Below, one piece after another: positions 17,969 through 25,753 of a stretch of DNA of 64,000 bases. Every line of letters starts with the position of its first letter. The first letter of the stretch is position 1. The notes under the pieces are model-generated. The model ran no database searches and was not told the DNA's origin. It saw only the letters and a program-made list of their open reading frames with translations. The stretch is from Acidobacteriaceae bacterium. Its GTDB lineage: Bacteria > Acidobacteriota > Terriglobia > Terriglobales > Acidobacteriaceae. Both the position numbers and the translations under genes were made by a program. The stretch is taken from contig JANYBT010000056.1 of NCBI GenBank assembly GCA_025360645.1, positions 32,264-96,263 on the forward strand. Direction: 5' to 3'.

Positions 17969-17996
17969 AAAAAACGCGCTCTCGGAGGAACGCGTT
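17969..17996 (-). terminator. Rho-independent terminator after the S41-like gene
   Basis: Read on the minus strand, AACGCG pairs with CGCGTT around a 12-base loop and is followed by a run of six T. It lies 23 bases behind the stop codon of the S41 protease homologue (18020) and before the PBP start, so it separates the two transcription units. Confidence 0.75.
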
Positions 17997-18019
17997 CTGG
18001 CCTGCTGTTCTCTAAACTG

Positions 18020-19240
18020 TTAGCTCTTGACGTCCCGCTTCTTCAGGACCTCGATCGCCTTCTTCAACTGATCATCCTGCGACGGCTTAGGTTTGGCTGC
18101 GTCCGGCGCGGCTTGGGTGTCCGCATCTTCTTCGGTCAGGCCAGCGTCCTCGTTATTGTCGACGACCAGCACATTCGGGGTCACCGCCACATCCTGAATC
18201 GCCTTGCCGCCCGGGGAATAGTATTTGGCCACCGAAAGAATCAGCGCAGAACCGTCCGGCAGATCCATCAGCTTCTGGATGGCTCCTTCGCCAAAGGTCT
18301 TGTCTCCCACCACATCACCCCGCGCATTCTCCAGGATCGCGGCCGCGATGATTTCCGCCGGACCGGCTGTCCCGCGATTCACCAATACCACCACCGGCAG
18401 GTCCGTGATCGCTTTTGCCGGATCCGCGTTAAACGCCTCTCGCGGATGCTTCTGTCCCTGCAAATACGTAATCGTGCCATGGTCAAGGAATAGGTTGGCG
18501 GTGGCAATGCCTTCCGCCTCGTCCCCGTCTGCCGCCTGCCGCAAATCCAGCACCAGCTTGTGCGCACCCTGTTTCTGCAAGGCCTTGATCTTGGCCGCGA
18601 TCTCGACCGACTTGCCTTGCGGAAACGAATCTATTTTCAAATATCCGATTCCGTCTTCCATCATCTTGTCGGCGACGGGGGGGATGGTCACCGCATCGCG
18701 TGTCACCACGATCTTCTGCGGATCCGCTTTGCGCGGACGCACCACTGACACCGTGACCGTGGAGCCGGTCTGCCCCCAAAGCATACTGCGAATCTGCACC
18801 AGTGACATTTCGTGCGTGCTTTTGCCGTCAATGGCCTCCAAAATATCGCTGCCTTCCACTCCCGCTTTGTCGGCAGGGCCACCAGGAATGACGGAAAGCA
18901 CTGCCGCATAGCCAAAGCGCTTGGAAACCGCAGCGCCAATGCCCACCTTGCCGGCGTTGCCGGAACTTTTGTATTCCCTGTACTCGGCGGGCGTGAGGTA
19001 GCTCGAGTCAGCATCCAGCGACTCCAGCAGCCCGTGTAAAGCGCCCCCGGTCACAGCGGAGATGTTCGGCTCTTCCACGTACTCGCGCTGCACTCGAGTC
19101 AGAACTTCGCTGTATACCTGCATCTGACGGTAGGCGCCCTCATCCGACGAGGCTCGCACCCCGGAGAGAGTTCCAGCCACCGTAAACAGCAGGATGCCAA
19201 ATGAGGCAACTAAAATCCCGACTTTTATTTTCATGGACAT
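18020..19240 (-). CDS. S41 (C-terminal processing protease) homologue, catalytic residues lost
   Basis: The 406-residue protein has the layout of a periplasmic CtpA/Prc-type protease: N-terminal membrane or signal segment (VGILVASFGILLFTVAG), a PDZ domain (about 95-175, SVIPGGPADKAGVEGSDILEAIDG) and an S41 domain. In active members the nucleophile lies in a GTASASE-like motif and the general base Lys 25 residues later in FGKG. Here these read GTAGPAEI and FGEG, so Ser is Gly and Lys is Glu; I checked both in the nucleotide sequence. The fold otherwise looks intact, so it is probably a binding or scaffold pseudoprotease rather than a decayed gene. A TATAAT box lies upstream and a terminator downstream. 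Confidence 0.85.
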   Translation of the reverse strand: MSMKIKVGILVASFGILLFTVAGTLSGVRASSDEGAYRQMQVYSEVLTRVQREYVEEPNISAVTGGALHGLLESLDADSSYLTPAEYREYKSSGNAGKVGIGAAVSKRFGYAAVLSVIPGGPADKAGVEGSDILEAIDGKSTHEMSLVQIRSMLWGQTGSTVTVSVVRPRKADPQKIVVTRDAVTIPPVADKMMEDGIGYLKIDSFPQGKSVEIAAKIKALQKQGAHKLVLDLRQAADGDEAEGIATANLFLDHGTITYLQGQKHPREAFNADPAKAITDLPVVVLVNRGTAGPAEIIAAAILENARGDVVGDKTFGEGAIQKLMDLPDGSALILSVAKYYSPGGKAIQDVAVTPNVLVVDNNEDAGLTEEDADTQAAPDAAKPKPSQDDQLKKAIEVLKKRDVKS

Positions 19241-19292
19241 GAATTTGACGTCTTCCGGTAAGAGAAGGTCACTTCCTCAGAAACTGCTCCGA

Positions 19293-19298
19293 TTATAA
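19293..19298 (-). promoter_or_regulatory. TATAAT -10 box upstream of the S41 homologue
   Basis: A perfect TATAAT on the minus strand, preceded by TATAGCG, lies 52 bases before ATG 19240. No good TTGACA is visible at the usual spacing. Its position fits a normal leader for the monocistronic S41-like gene. Confidence 0.5.
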
Positions 19299-19388
19299 CG
19301 CTATAGATGCCAGGCCCAGCGAATAAGTTGGTGGGATGGAAAAGGAACTCGGCGGGCACAAAACGCAGCAAACCAGACTCTTCCCGAG

Positions 19389-19395
19389 TTACAAT
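19389..19395 (+). promoter_or_regulatory. TTACAAT box eight bases before ogt start
   Basis: TTACAAT is separated from ATG 19404 by eight bases, the same spacing as at aroC and tgt. The intervening bases CTTGCGGG do not leave room for a ribosome site at normal distance, so a leaderless message is likely. Confidence 0.55.
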
Positions 19396-19403
19396 CTTGC
19401 GGG

Positions 19404-19907
19404 ATGGAAGCATTTTTCTACAGCCGAATGAATTCTCTGGCTGGCCCGCTTATTCTCGGGGCCAGCGCTAAGGGACTGATTCTGCTGGAGTTCGATCGCG
19501 GCAAGCTCCCTCCCGTCCCGACCCCGGCAGCGATATGGGAACTCTCGGACGCGAAGCTGGCCCCCTACCGCCATCAACTGGAAGAGTTTTTCGCGGGCGA
19601 ACGCCGCGAATTCGACTTTCCGCTCGATCTGCGTGGCACCGACTTCCAGCTTCAATGCTGGCGGGCACTGCTCAAGATTCCCTACGGCGAAACCCGCACT
19701 TATGCCGACATCGCTCGCGCGGTGAAGCGGCCGCAGGCCTTTCGCGCAGTCGGAATGGCCAATAATCGTAATCCGGTCGCGATTGTTGTGCCTTGCCATC
19801 GGGTGATCGCTTCAGACGGCACGCTCTGCGGCTATGGAGGCGGCCTCGAGGTGAAGCGCAAACTGCTGGAACTGGAAGGCGCCCTCAGCGCAAGCTTGGT
19901 CCACTGA
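19404..19907 (+). CDS. ogt: Methylated-DNA--protein-cysteine methyltransferase
   Basis: Suicide repair enzyme that takes the alkyl group from O6-alkylguanine onto its own cysteine. The 167-residue protein has the N-terminal ribonuclease-like domain (to about residue 75) and the C-terminal helix-turn-helix domain with the arginine finger region KRPQAFRAVGMANNRNP and the acceptor motif VVPCHRVI. The family-typical GYGGGLEVKRKLLELE follows. It is a complete single-domain Ogt without an Ada regulatory part. Its stop codon falls inside the first unit of a tandem-repeat array. Confidence 0.95.
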   Translation: MEAFFYSRMNSLAGPLILGASAKGLILLEFDRGKLPPVPTPAAIWELSDAKLAPYRHQLEEFFAGERREFDFPLDLRGTDFQLQCWRALLKIPYGETRTYADIARAVKRPQAFRAVGMANNRNPVAIVVPCHRVIASDGTLCGYGGGLEVKRKLLELEGALSASLVH

Positions 19908-19958
19908 TCTTACGTCTACTGATCTTAAGTCTAGCGACCTTGCGTCCACTGATCTTGC
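19899..19958 (+). repeat. Four tandem 15-base repeats
   Basis: Four head-to-tail units of exactly 15 bases: GTCCACTGATCTTAC (19899), GTCTACTGATCTTAA (19914), GTCTAGCGACCTTGC (19929) and GTCCACTGATCTTGC (19944). The first unit contains the ogt stop codon and the array ends 29 bases before the next start codon. A different array with the same ATCTTRC end occurs at 54518-54589. Confidence 0.85.
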
Positions 19959-19987
19959 CGGCCCTTCCTGCGGTAAACTGGCAACCT

Positions 19988-20788
19988 ATGTCACCGAGAC
20001 AATTTCTGGTTGCGTCCTTGCTCGCCATGCTTATAGCTGCACTTCCCGCTTCGGCCCGAAAGTCTGAGCCGAAGTTCTTGGCGCGCTCGGTTTCTATCGG
20101 GGGCACGATCTATCGCTACCAGGTGTTTGTGCCGGCGCACTTCAACCGACACCAGCAATGGCCAGTCATCCTGTTCCTGCATGGCTCAGAAGAGCGCGGA
20201 GAGGACGGTTTAGCGCAGACAAAAGTCGGACTCGGACCTGCGCTGCGCCAGCGTCCCGCCGATTTCCCCTTCGTCGTGGTGATGCCGCAGTGCCTCAAGG
20301 ACAAGTACTGGACTGACGCTGACATGGAAGCAATGACCTTGGCGGCGCTCGATGCCTCAGTCAAGGAATTCCATGGCGATGCTTCCCGCATTTACTTGAC
20401 CGGGGTCTCCATGGGCGGATACGGCACCTGGGACATGGCGGTGAAGTATTCCGGAAGATTCGCGGCCCTGGTGCCGGTGTGCGGCGGATTGCACGCCCCT
20501 GCCGACAGTCCCGGCATCCATGTTTCCATGGTGGATGACCCCAAGATCGGCGACCCTTACGCGGAAACGGCGCGCATCATCGGGGAGACCCCGGTGTGGA
20601 TTTTCCACGGCGCCGACGACCCCGCGGTGCCGGTGCAGGAATCACGCAAGATGGCCGCAGCGTTGCGGGTGGGCGACCCTTACGGGCAATACACCGAATA
20701 TCCCGGCGCAGGCCACAATAGTTGGGACCGCGCCTACGCCGAGCCTGACTTGCCGGGATGGCTGTTGCACAACAAGTTGAAGAAGTAG
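19988..20788 (+). CDS. Secreted alpha/beta-hydrolase (dienelactone hydrolase or esterase type)
   Basis: A signal peptide (MSPRQFLVASLLAMLIAALPASA) precedes an alpha/beta-hydrolase domain. The nucleophile elbow is GVSMGGYG near residue 140, the acid is likely the Asp in FHGADDPAVP near residue 208, and the base the His in GAGHNSW near residue 245. The oxyanion region is VILFLHGSEERGEDG. The family includes feruloyl- and phospholipase-like esterases and PHB depolymerase relatives, so the substrate is open. ATG 19988 is chosen because the signal peptide starts there. It converges on the peroxiredoxin gene with a two-base gap. Confidence 0.85.
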   Translation: MSPRQFLVASLLAMLIAALPASARKSEPKFLARSVSIGGTIYRYQVFVPAHFNRHQQWPVILFLHGSEERGEDGLAQTKVGLGPALRQRPADFPFVVVMPQCLKDKYWTDADMEAMTLAALDASVKEFHGDASRIYLTGVSMGGYGTWDMAVKYSGRFAALVPVCGGLHAPADSPGIHVSMVDDPKIGDPYAETARIIGETPVWIFHGADDPAVPVQESRKMAAALRVGDPYGQYTEYPGAGHNSWDRAYAEPDLPGWLLHNKLKK

Positions 20789-20790
20789 CC

Positions 20791-21246
20791 CTAGCTCTTC
20801 AAGTAGGCCAACACCTCTTCGGCGTGGCCCTCGGGCTTCACCTTGTCGAAGACGTGAGTAATGTTCCCGTCCGGCCCAATCACAAACGTGGTTCGCGCGA
20901 TTCCCATCACCTTCTTGCCGTACATGTTCTTTTCCTTGATCACTCCAAAAGCCTCGCACACTTTGCGATCGCTATCCGCTAGCAAAGGGTAGGGTAAGCT
21001 GTATTTTTCCTGGAATTTCTTCTGCGCTTTGGAAGTGTCTCCGGAGATGCCCAGCAACACCGCCCCAGTCTTCTGCATCTGCTTGTATGCGTCGCGGAAC
21101 CCGCACGCTTCGAGGGTTCAACCCGGCGTGTCGGCCCTGGGATAGAAAAACAGCACGACGGTCTTTCCCTTTAGGTCCTTGAGGGATACGTTCTCGCCGT
21201 TCTCGTCCGGCAAAGTAAAGGCGGGGGCTTTATCATGGACTTCCAT
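20791..21246 (-). CDS. bcp: Peroxiredoxin of the Bcp/PrxQ family, probable selenoprotein with Sec43 encoded by TGA
   Basis: Thiol peroxidase reducing hydroperoxides. The 151-residue frame begins MEVHDKAPAFTLPDENG and runs past an in-frame TGA at 21118-21120. The context is RADTPG-TGA-TLEACGFRD; in E. coli Bcp the same site is TPGCTVQACGLRD, so the TGA stands exactly at the peroxidatic cysteine (position 43) while the resolving Cys48 is kept. The part behind the TGA is full-length Bcp sequence (LGISGDTSKAQKKF, VCEAFGVIKEKNMYG, ARTTFVIGPDG) without frameshifts. A hairpin with bacterial SECIS spacing follows the TGA. I infer selenocysteine; the alternative is a nonsense change or base-calling error. 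sel genes are not in the window. Confidence 0.8.
21089..21108 (-). promoter_or_regulatory. Bacterial SECIS-like hairpin behind the TGA codon
   Basis: Minus-strand GCGTGCGG pairs with CCGCGACGC around a GTT loop: four GC pairs, one U-G pair, one bulged A and three more GC pairs. The loop starts with G and lies 17 bases behind the TGA. Known bacterial SECIS elements have a small apical loop with an early G and a distance of roughly 16-37 bases, so this fits. Hairpins this short also arise by chance in GC-rich DNA. Confidence 0.5.
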
Positions 21247-22519
21247 GGGGTTGTTTTCTCTCCGCTCATCGTTATATCGCACGGCCGAGCTTAGCGCCAC
21301 TGTCCTGGCGCTGGCATTGATTCTCGCCCAAGCGCTGCCCGCCCAGTTGACGCCAAAAACAAAGCCGCGCACAGGCCCGCGTGCGTTGGCACTGATTCAG
21401 TTGTCCCCGAACGGCAAAGGGCATTTGGTCCCGATCGCGATTCTAGATGGTGGAAGGTTCTTTGACGCCAGCGTTTACAAAGCCACCCCCGTGCCGATGG
21501 CGCTGGAGCCGGGCACGGTGTACGAAGGCTTCAAAACCGGAGTATCGCAGGGTCTGTTTACCATCACCGGGGTGCTGCAAGGACAACGGAGTTGGAGCGG
21601 CGAAGGGAAATGGATGCCGGCAGGCGAAAGGACCACCACCACCGTCTCCAAAACCCAAGGTCCAGTGACCGACGACAACGAAGGACCCCCGGTGCTGCGA
21701 CGGGCTGACAAGACACCGCCCGAGCCGGCGACGCCCCCGCCACCAGTGACATCCCCACCGCCGGCAATCCCTGCTCCTGCGCCGCCTCCCGCCGACGCAA
21801 CTCCAGAGCCAGCGGAGGACCCCAACCGTCCGATGCTGCGCAGAGGAGGGAGTAAGAACGATTCGAAGAAACCGGCCGCTGCCTCGTCCGACCAAAAGCG
21901 TACTCCAACGATCCCAACCGAACCTGCACCAGCCGCGGTGCAGTGGATTCCTGCGATTTCCGATGCATCCGGCCCAAATCCACGCGCCTATACTTTTGAC
22001 GCCAAGCCAGAAGAACTGGCGGACTACCGCATCAAGATGCTTGCGCTGGCTACTGCTGAATTGCGTCGCCACCTCAAGGACGTCAGTCCGGCTCAGCCCC
22101 AGCCAGCGCCGGGAAGAAAAAGCACGCGACCGGTCGCGAGAAGTAGACCTGTTCAGCCGGCCTTTTCCAGCGACCAGTTGCGGATTTTCGACCTCACCTC
22201 CAGCAACGAGCCGGTGTTGGTGCTGTCCGGACAGGCGGAAATGCCAAGGTCCGGCACGAGTGCTCCTCCCACGGTATATTCGTTCACGCTGGTGGCCAGG
22301 ACCAATCTTGCATTAGATGTGCGCAAGGTTTTCTACGCCCAGACCGACCTCGCACACCTCGACCTCACGCCGCGCCTGAAACTGATCGACGCCGTGGACG
22401 CCGACGGTGATGGCCAGGGCGAACTGCTGTTCCGGCGGATCACCGACGCCGGCAGCGCCTACTCCATCTACCGCGTCACTGGAGACCAGCTCTGGCCGCT
22501 TTTTGAAGGGACTCCATAG
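21245..22519 (+). CDS. Secreted proline-rich protein of unknown function
   Basis: Not recognised as a named family. A signal-like segment follows the start (ELSATVLALALILAQALPAQ). Residues about 150-230 are Pro/Ala/Thr-rich and probably disordered, with the phrase PVLRRADK echoed later as PMLRRGG. The C-terminal 120 residues look folded and end in a calcium-loop or FG-GAP-like stretch, DAVDADGDGQGELLFRRI, followed by YRVTGDQLWPLFEG. The likely start ATG 21245 shares two bases with the start codon of the divergent peroxiredoxin gene (palindrome CCATGG), which is unusual; a later non-ATG start cannot be excluded. Confidence 0.65.
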   Translation: MGLFSLRSSLYRTAELSATVLALALILAQALPAQLTPKTKPRTGPRALALIQLSPNGKGHLVPIAILDGGRFFDASVYKATPVPMALEPGTVYEGFKTGVSQGLFTITGVLQGQRSWSGEGKWMPAGERTTTTVSKTQGPVTDDNEGPPVLRRADKTPPEPATPPPPVTSPPPAIPAPAPPPADATPEPAEDPNRPMLRRGGSKNDSKKPAAASSDQKRTPTIPTEPAPAAVQWIPAISDASGPNPRAYTFDAKPEELADYRIKMLALATAELRRHLKDVSPAQPQPAPGRKSTRPVARSRPVQPAFSSDQLRIFDLTSSNEPVLVLSGQAEMPRSGTSAPPTVYSFTLVARTNLALDVRKVFYAQTDLAHLDLTPRLKLIDAVDADGDGQGELLFRRITDAGSAYSIYRVTGDQLWPLFEGTP

Positions 22520-22626
22520 ATCAGCGACGGCGCCCGATTCGCGTGTTGGGTAAGTGACTGCGATCCGCGCGTTCTGCAAGACCGGCTGGGATGCGCATGC
22601 CCTTTTCCCCGCGTCCGGAACAGGCC

Positions 22627-22632
22627 TATACT
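22627..22632 (+). promoter_or_regulatory. TATACT box seven bases before the VOC gene start
   Basis: TATACT ends seven bases before ATG 22640. The arrangement matches the other start-proximal -10-like boxes in this window and leaves no space for a ribosome site. Confidence 0.45.
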
Positions 22633-22639
22633 TTTGAGC

Positions 22640-23428
22640 ATGGCAACCACCGACAAACACGCCCCTGGATCTTTCTGCTGGTTTGAACTGGCCACCACGG
22701 ATCAAGCAGCAGCCAAAAAGTTTTACAACGGGATCTTCGGGTGGGCGGTTAGCGATTCGCCCATGGGCCCAGGCGAGTACTACACCATGTTCAAGCTCGA
22801 GGGCCGCGATGCCGCCGCCGCATACACCATGCGCTCCGATCAGCGGTCGCAGGGTGTGCCCCCGTACTGGGCCATCTATGTTGCCGTGACCAGTGCGGAC
22901 GACACGGCGGCCCGCGCTCAGCAACTGGTCGGCACTGTTCTGGCCCCCGCCTTTGATGTGATGGACTATGGCCGCATGGCTGTAATTCAGGACCCCACCG
23001 GCGCCGTGTTTTCCATCTGGCAACCGCTGAAGCACCACGGCACTGGCATCTCGGAGGTGGACGGCACCGTTTGCTGGGCTGACCTCAACACCTCCGACCC
23101 CGATAAGGCCGGCAAATTTTACAGCGATCTATTTGGATGGAGCGTGAACCGAGAGGAGCATGACCCGTCCGGATATCTGCACATTAAGAATGGCGAGACC
23201 TTCATCGGAGGTGCTCCCCCGGCGAGTCGCTTCAATCCTAAAATGCCGCCCCACTGGCTGCTGTACTTCCAAACTTCCGACTGCGATGCCGTGGCCGCGA
23301 AAGCCAAAACCTTGGGCGCGAACATTTACATGCCGCCCATGACCATGGAGAACGTAGGCCGCATGTCGGTGATGGCGGATCCCCAGGGCGCTGTGTTCTC
23401 ACTTTTCCAGCCGATGCCGAGGAAATAG
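22640..23428 (+). CDS. VOC-superfamily protein with two glyoxalase-like domains
   Basis: The 262-residue protein is a tandem of two vicinal-oxygen-chelate domains, about residues 8-130 and 138-258. Both start with the same pattern (GSFCWFELATTDQAAAKKFY and GTVCWADLNTSDPDKAGKFY) and end with DPTGAVFSIWQP and DPQGAVFSLFQP. Family members include glyoxalases, dioxygenases and resistance proteins; similar proteins are often annotated only as hydroxylase or glyoxalase-like. No substrate can be assigned. It stands alone, convergent with the carboxylase genes. Confidence 0.88.
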   Translation: MATTDKHAPGSFCWFELATTDQAAAKKFYNGIFGWAVSDSPMGPGEYYTMFKLEGRDAAAAYTMRSDQRSQGVPPYWAIYVAVTSADDTAARAQQLVGTVLAPAFDVMDYGRMAVIQDPTGAVFSIWQPLKHHGTGISEVDGTVCWADLNTSDPDKAGKFYSDLFGWSVNREEHDPSGYLHIKNGETFIGGAPPASRFNPKMPPHWLLYFQTSDCDAVAAKAKTLGANIYMPPMTMENVGRMSVMADPQGAVFSLFQPMPRK

Positions 23429-23492
23429 CAGACTCCGCTTGCAGTGGGATGGGCATTTCGGATTAGAATAGGTCGCGGAGAGGGTCCCTCAC

Positions 23493-23990
23493 TTACTCCA
23501 CAATCGCCACTACATCACCGGGATTGACATTCGCGCCCGCCGCCACCGGGAGCTTGCGCACTATGCCCTTCTTGGGCGACTTCAGTTCGTTTTGCATCTT
23601 CATGGCTTCCACCACCACCAGCGCTTGCCCGGCTTCGACCAAGTCATTTTCCGCAACCAGCAGCCGCACCACCTTGCCCGGCATGGGCGCGACCAGTTTC
23701 TTCGGGCCTTTCTCGTCCTCGGCATCCACCTTGCGTCCGCGCAGCGAACGCGGGTCGCGCAGTTCAGTTTTATAACGGGAGTTGTCCACCCAAAGGTGAA
23801 GGTCTCCGCCTGCCAGTTCGCGCTTCACTTCGTAGGAGCGCCCGGTGATCAGGACCGACAAGACATCGGGGCGGGTCAGGATAGCATCTACGGCAACCGG
23901 TGCGCCGTCGAGTTGGCACACCCACTGGCCGTTTTTCCTCGCCAGCTCTAACTGGTACTGCTTGTCGTTAATCAGGACTTCGTAGGTCAT
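23493..23990 (-). CDS. Biotin carboxyl carrier protein of an acyl-CoA carboxylase
   Basis: The C-terminal 75 residues form a biotinyl domain with the biotin-acceptor Lys in VVEAMKMQNEL and flanking PMPGKVVRLLV and GANVNPGDVVAIV. The N-terminal 85 residues are beta-rich and of the kind found ahead of the biotinyl domain in propionyl- or methylcrotonyl-CoA carboxylase alpha chains. It starts nine bases behind the biotin carboxylase stop, so the two subunits are cotranscribed. The carboxyltransferase subunit is not nearby, so the acyl-CoA substrate is undetermined. Confidence 0.9.
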   Translation of the reverse strand: MTYEVLINDKQYQLELARKNGQWVCQLDGAPVAVDAILTRPDVLSVLITGRSYEVKRELAGGDLHLWVDNSRYKTELRDPRSLRGRKVDAEDEKGPKKLVAPMPGKVVRLLVAENDLVEAGQALVVVEAMKMQNELKSPKKGIVRKLPVAAGANVNPGDVVAIVE

Positions 23991-23999
23991 AATCAGGGC

Positions 24000-25538
24000 T
24001 TAACGCAACGCCTCCGCGCGGCCGCGCACCTTCCAATTGGACGTCGCCAAGGCGGGGGTGGACGTAGTTCCGCTTTGCCCAATCCCAGCCGTGCCGCTGC
24101 TGCGGGTAGCTGCGGAGGCATCCAGCGCGGCGAACAATCCCGCGGCAATCGCCGCCACTTCCGGCGAGCCATGGTGCGCAATTGGATCGGCCTTGCCCTG
24201 CTTCATCAGCCGGTCCAGATACCCGGTGTCCAGCTTGCCAGCCTGAAAGTCGGGGTCGCTCAGAATCCTCTGGAACAATGAGATGTTAGTCTTGATTCCG
24301 GCCACAAAGTATTCGTACAGCGCTCGCTGCAAGCGCTGAATCGCTTGCGGCCGATCGGTTCCGTAGCCCACCAGCTTGGCCAGCAGCGGATCGTAGTCGA
24401 TCGGCACCGTCCAGCCTTCGTACATGCCGCTGTCGCGCCGGATGCCCGGGCCGGATGGCGCCAACAACAACGTGATCTTACCTGGACTGGGAAAATAATT
24501 ATTATCGGGATCTTCGGCGTAGATGCGGCACTCAATCGCGTGGCCGCGAATGGAAACATCCTCTTGCTTGAACGGCAGCGGCTCACCTTGCGCAATGTGG
24601 ATTTGCAGATGCACCAGATCAAGCCCGGTGATGCACTCGGTGACGGGATGCTCCACCTGCAGCCGCGTGTTCATCTCCAGGAAGTAGAAATTCTTCTGTT
24701 GGTCCACCAGGAACTCGACGGTGCCAGCGTTGGTGTAATTAGCCGCTTGGGCCACCCGCACCGCGACCTCACCCATGCGGCGGCGCATGTCGGGATCGAC
24801 CATCGGCGAGGGCGCTTCCTCCAGCACTTTCTGGTGCCGCCGCTGGATGGAACACTCGCGCTCACCCAGCCAGACTGTGTTGCCGTGCTCGTCGGCCAGC
24901 ACCTGCATCTCAATGTGGCGGGGATTGACGATGGCTTTCTCGATATAAACTTCGCTGTCGCCAAACGAGCGTTGCGCTTCGCTCTTCGCGCCTTCGACCG
25001 CCGCGCGCAAGTCCTCGCGCTTGTGGACCAGCCGCATTCCCTTGCCGCCGCCGCCTGCCGCGGCCTTCAGCATGACGGGATAACCCACGCGCTCGGCCAC
25101 TTGCTCGGCTTCCTCGATCGAGACCAGCCCTTGGGATGTTCCAGGCACAAACGGCACCCCGGCCTTTTCCATTTCCTGCCGGGCGCGGGTCTTTGATCCC
25201 ATCATCTCCATCGCGGCGGGAGTCGGCCCAATGAACTTGACGCCGGCATCGGCGCAGGCTTGGGCGAATTTTGCGTTCTCCGATAGAAATCCGTATCCGG
25301 GATGAATGGCGTCAGCGCCCGAGCGCTTAGCGACATCGAGAATCTTGTCCATCCGCAAGTAGGACTCGGCGGCGGGCGCCGGGCCAATGGGATAAGCCTC
25401 GTCGGCCTTGCGCACATGCAGCGCAGCGCGATCCACGTCCGAGAACACGGCGACCGACGGGATCCCCAACTCGCGGCAGGCGCGAATCACCCGCACTGCA
25501 ATTTCACCCCGGTTGGCGATCAGAATCTTCTTGAACAT
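24000..25538 (-). CDS. accC: Biotin carboxylase subunit of an acyl-CoA carboxylase
   Basis: ATP-grasp enzyme that carboxylates biotin. The protein starts MFKKILIANRGEIAVRVIRA, has the ATP-binding glycine loop KAAAGGGGKGMRLV near residue 160, GERECSIQRRHQKVLEEAPS, and EMNTRLQVEHPVTE with catalytic Arg and Glu residues. Standard AccC is about 450 residues; this one is 512 because of a roughly 60-residue low-complexity tail rich in Ala, Thr and Gly after the normal end. Start 25538 is set by family homology; upstream extension has no homology. It is paired with the carrier-protein gene downstream. Confidence 0.93.
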   Translation of the reverse strand: MFKKILIANRGEIAVRVIRACRELGIPSVAVFSDVDRAALHVRKADEAYPIGPAPAAESYLRMDKILDVAKRSGADAIHPGYGFLSENAKFAQACADAGVKFIGPTPAAMEMMGSKTRARQEMEKAGVPFVPGTSQGLVSIEEAEQVAERVGYPVMLKAAAGGGGKGMRLVHKREDLRAAVEGAKSEAQRSFGDSEVYIEKAIVNPRHIEMQVLADEHGNTVWLGERECSIQRRHQKVLEEAPSPMVDPDMRRRMGEVAVRVAQAANYTNAGTVEFLVDQQKNFYFLEMNTRLQVEHPVTECITGLDLVHLQIHIAQGEPLPFKQEDVSIRGHAIECRIYAEDPDNNYFPSPGKITLLLAPSGPGIRRDSGMYEGWTVPIDYDPLLAKLVGYGTDRPQAIQRLQRALYEYFVAGIKTNISLFQRILSDPDFQAGKLDTGYLDRLMKQGKADPIAHHGSPEVAAIAAGLFAALDASAATRSSGTAGIGQSGTTSTPALATSNWKVRGRAEALR

Positions 25539-25753
25539 AGATCCAACTGGCTGACGTCGGTGGTCGCGCGGCCAGCATCGTCGCTCCACGACTTTACTGT
25601 GCCGCCTAGTACTTTAGCAATTTGGGCTAACGGAGAGGTGTGCGCTGGGTCACAAAGGGGTGTGCTTGCGGGCCCGTCCCCGGTCAGCCGATGCCGTTGA
25701 TCTGATATGCTGCCGTAGTGACGACGCAATTTCAATTTCGTAATGGAGTTTCC

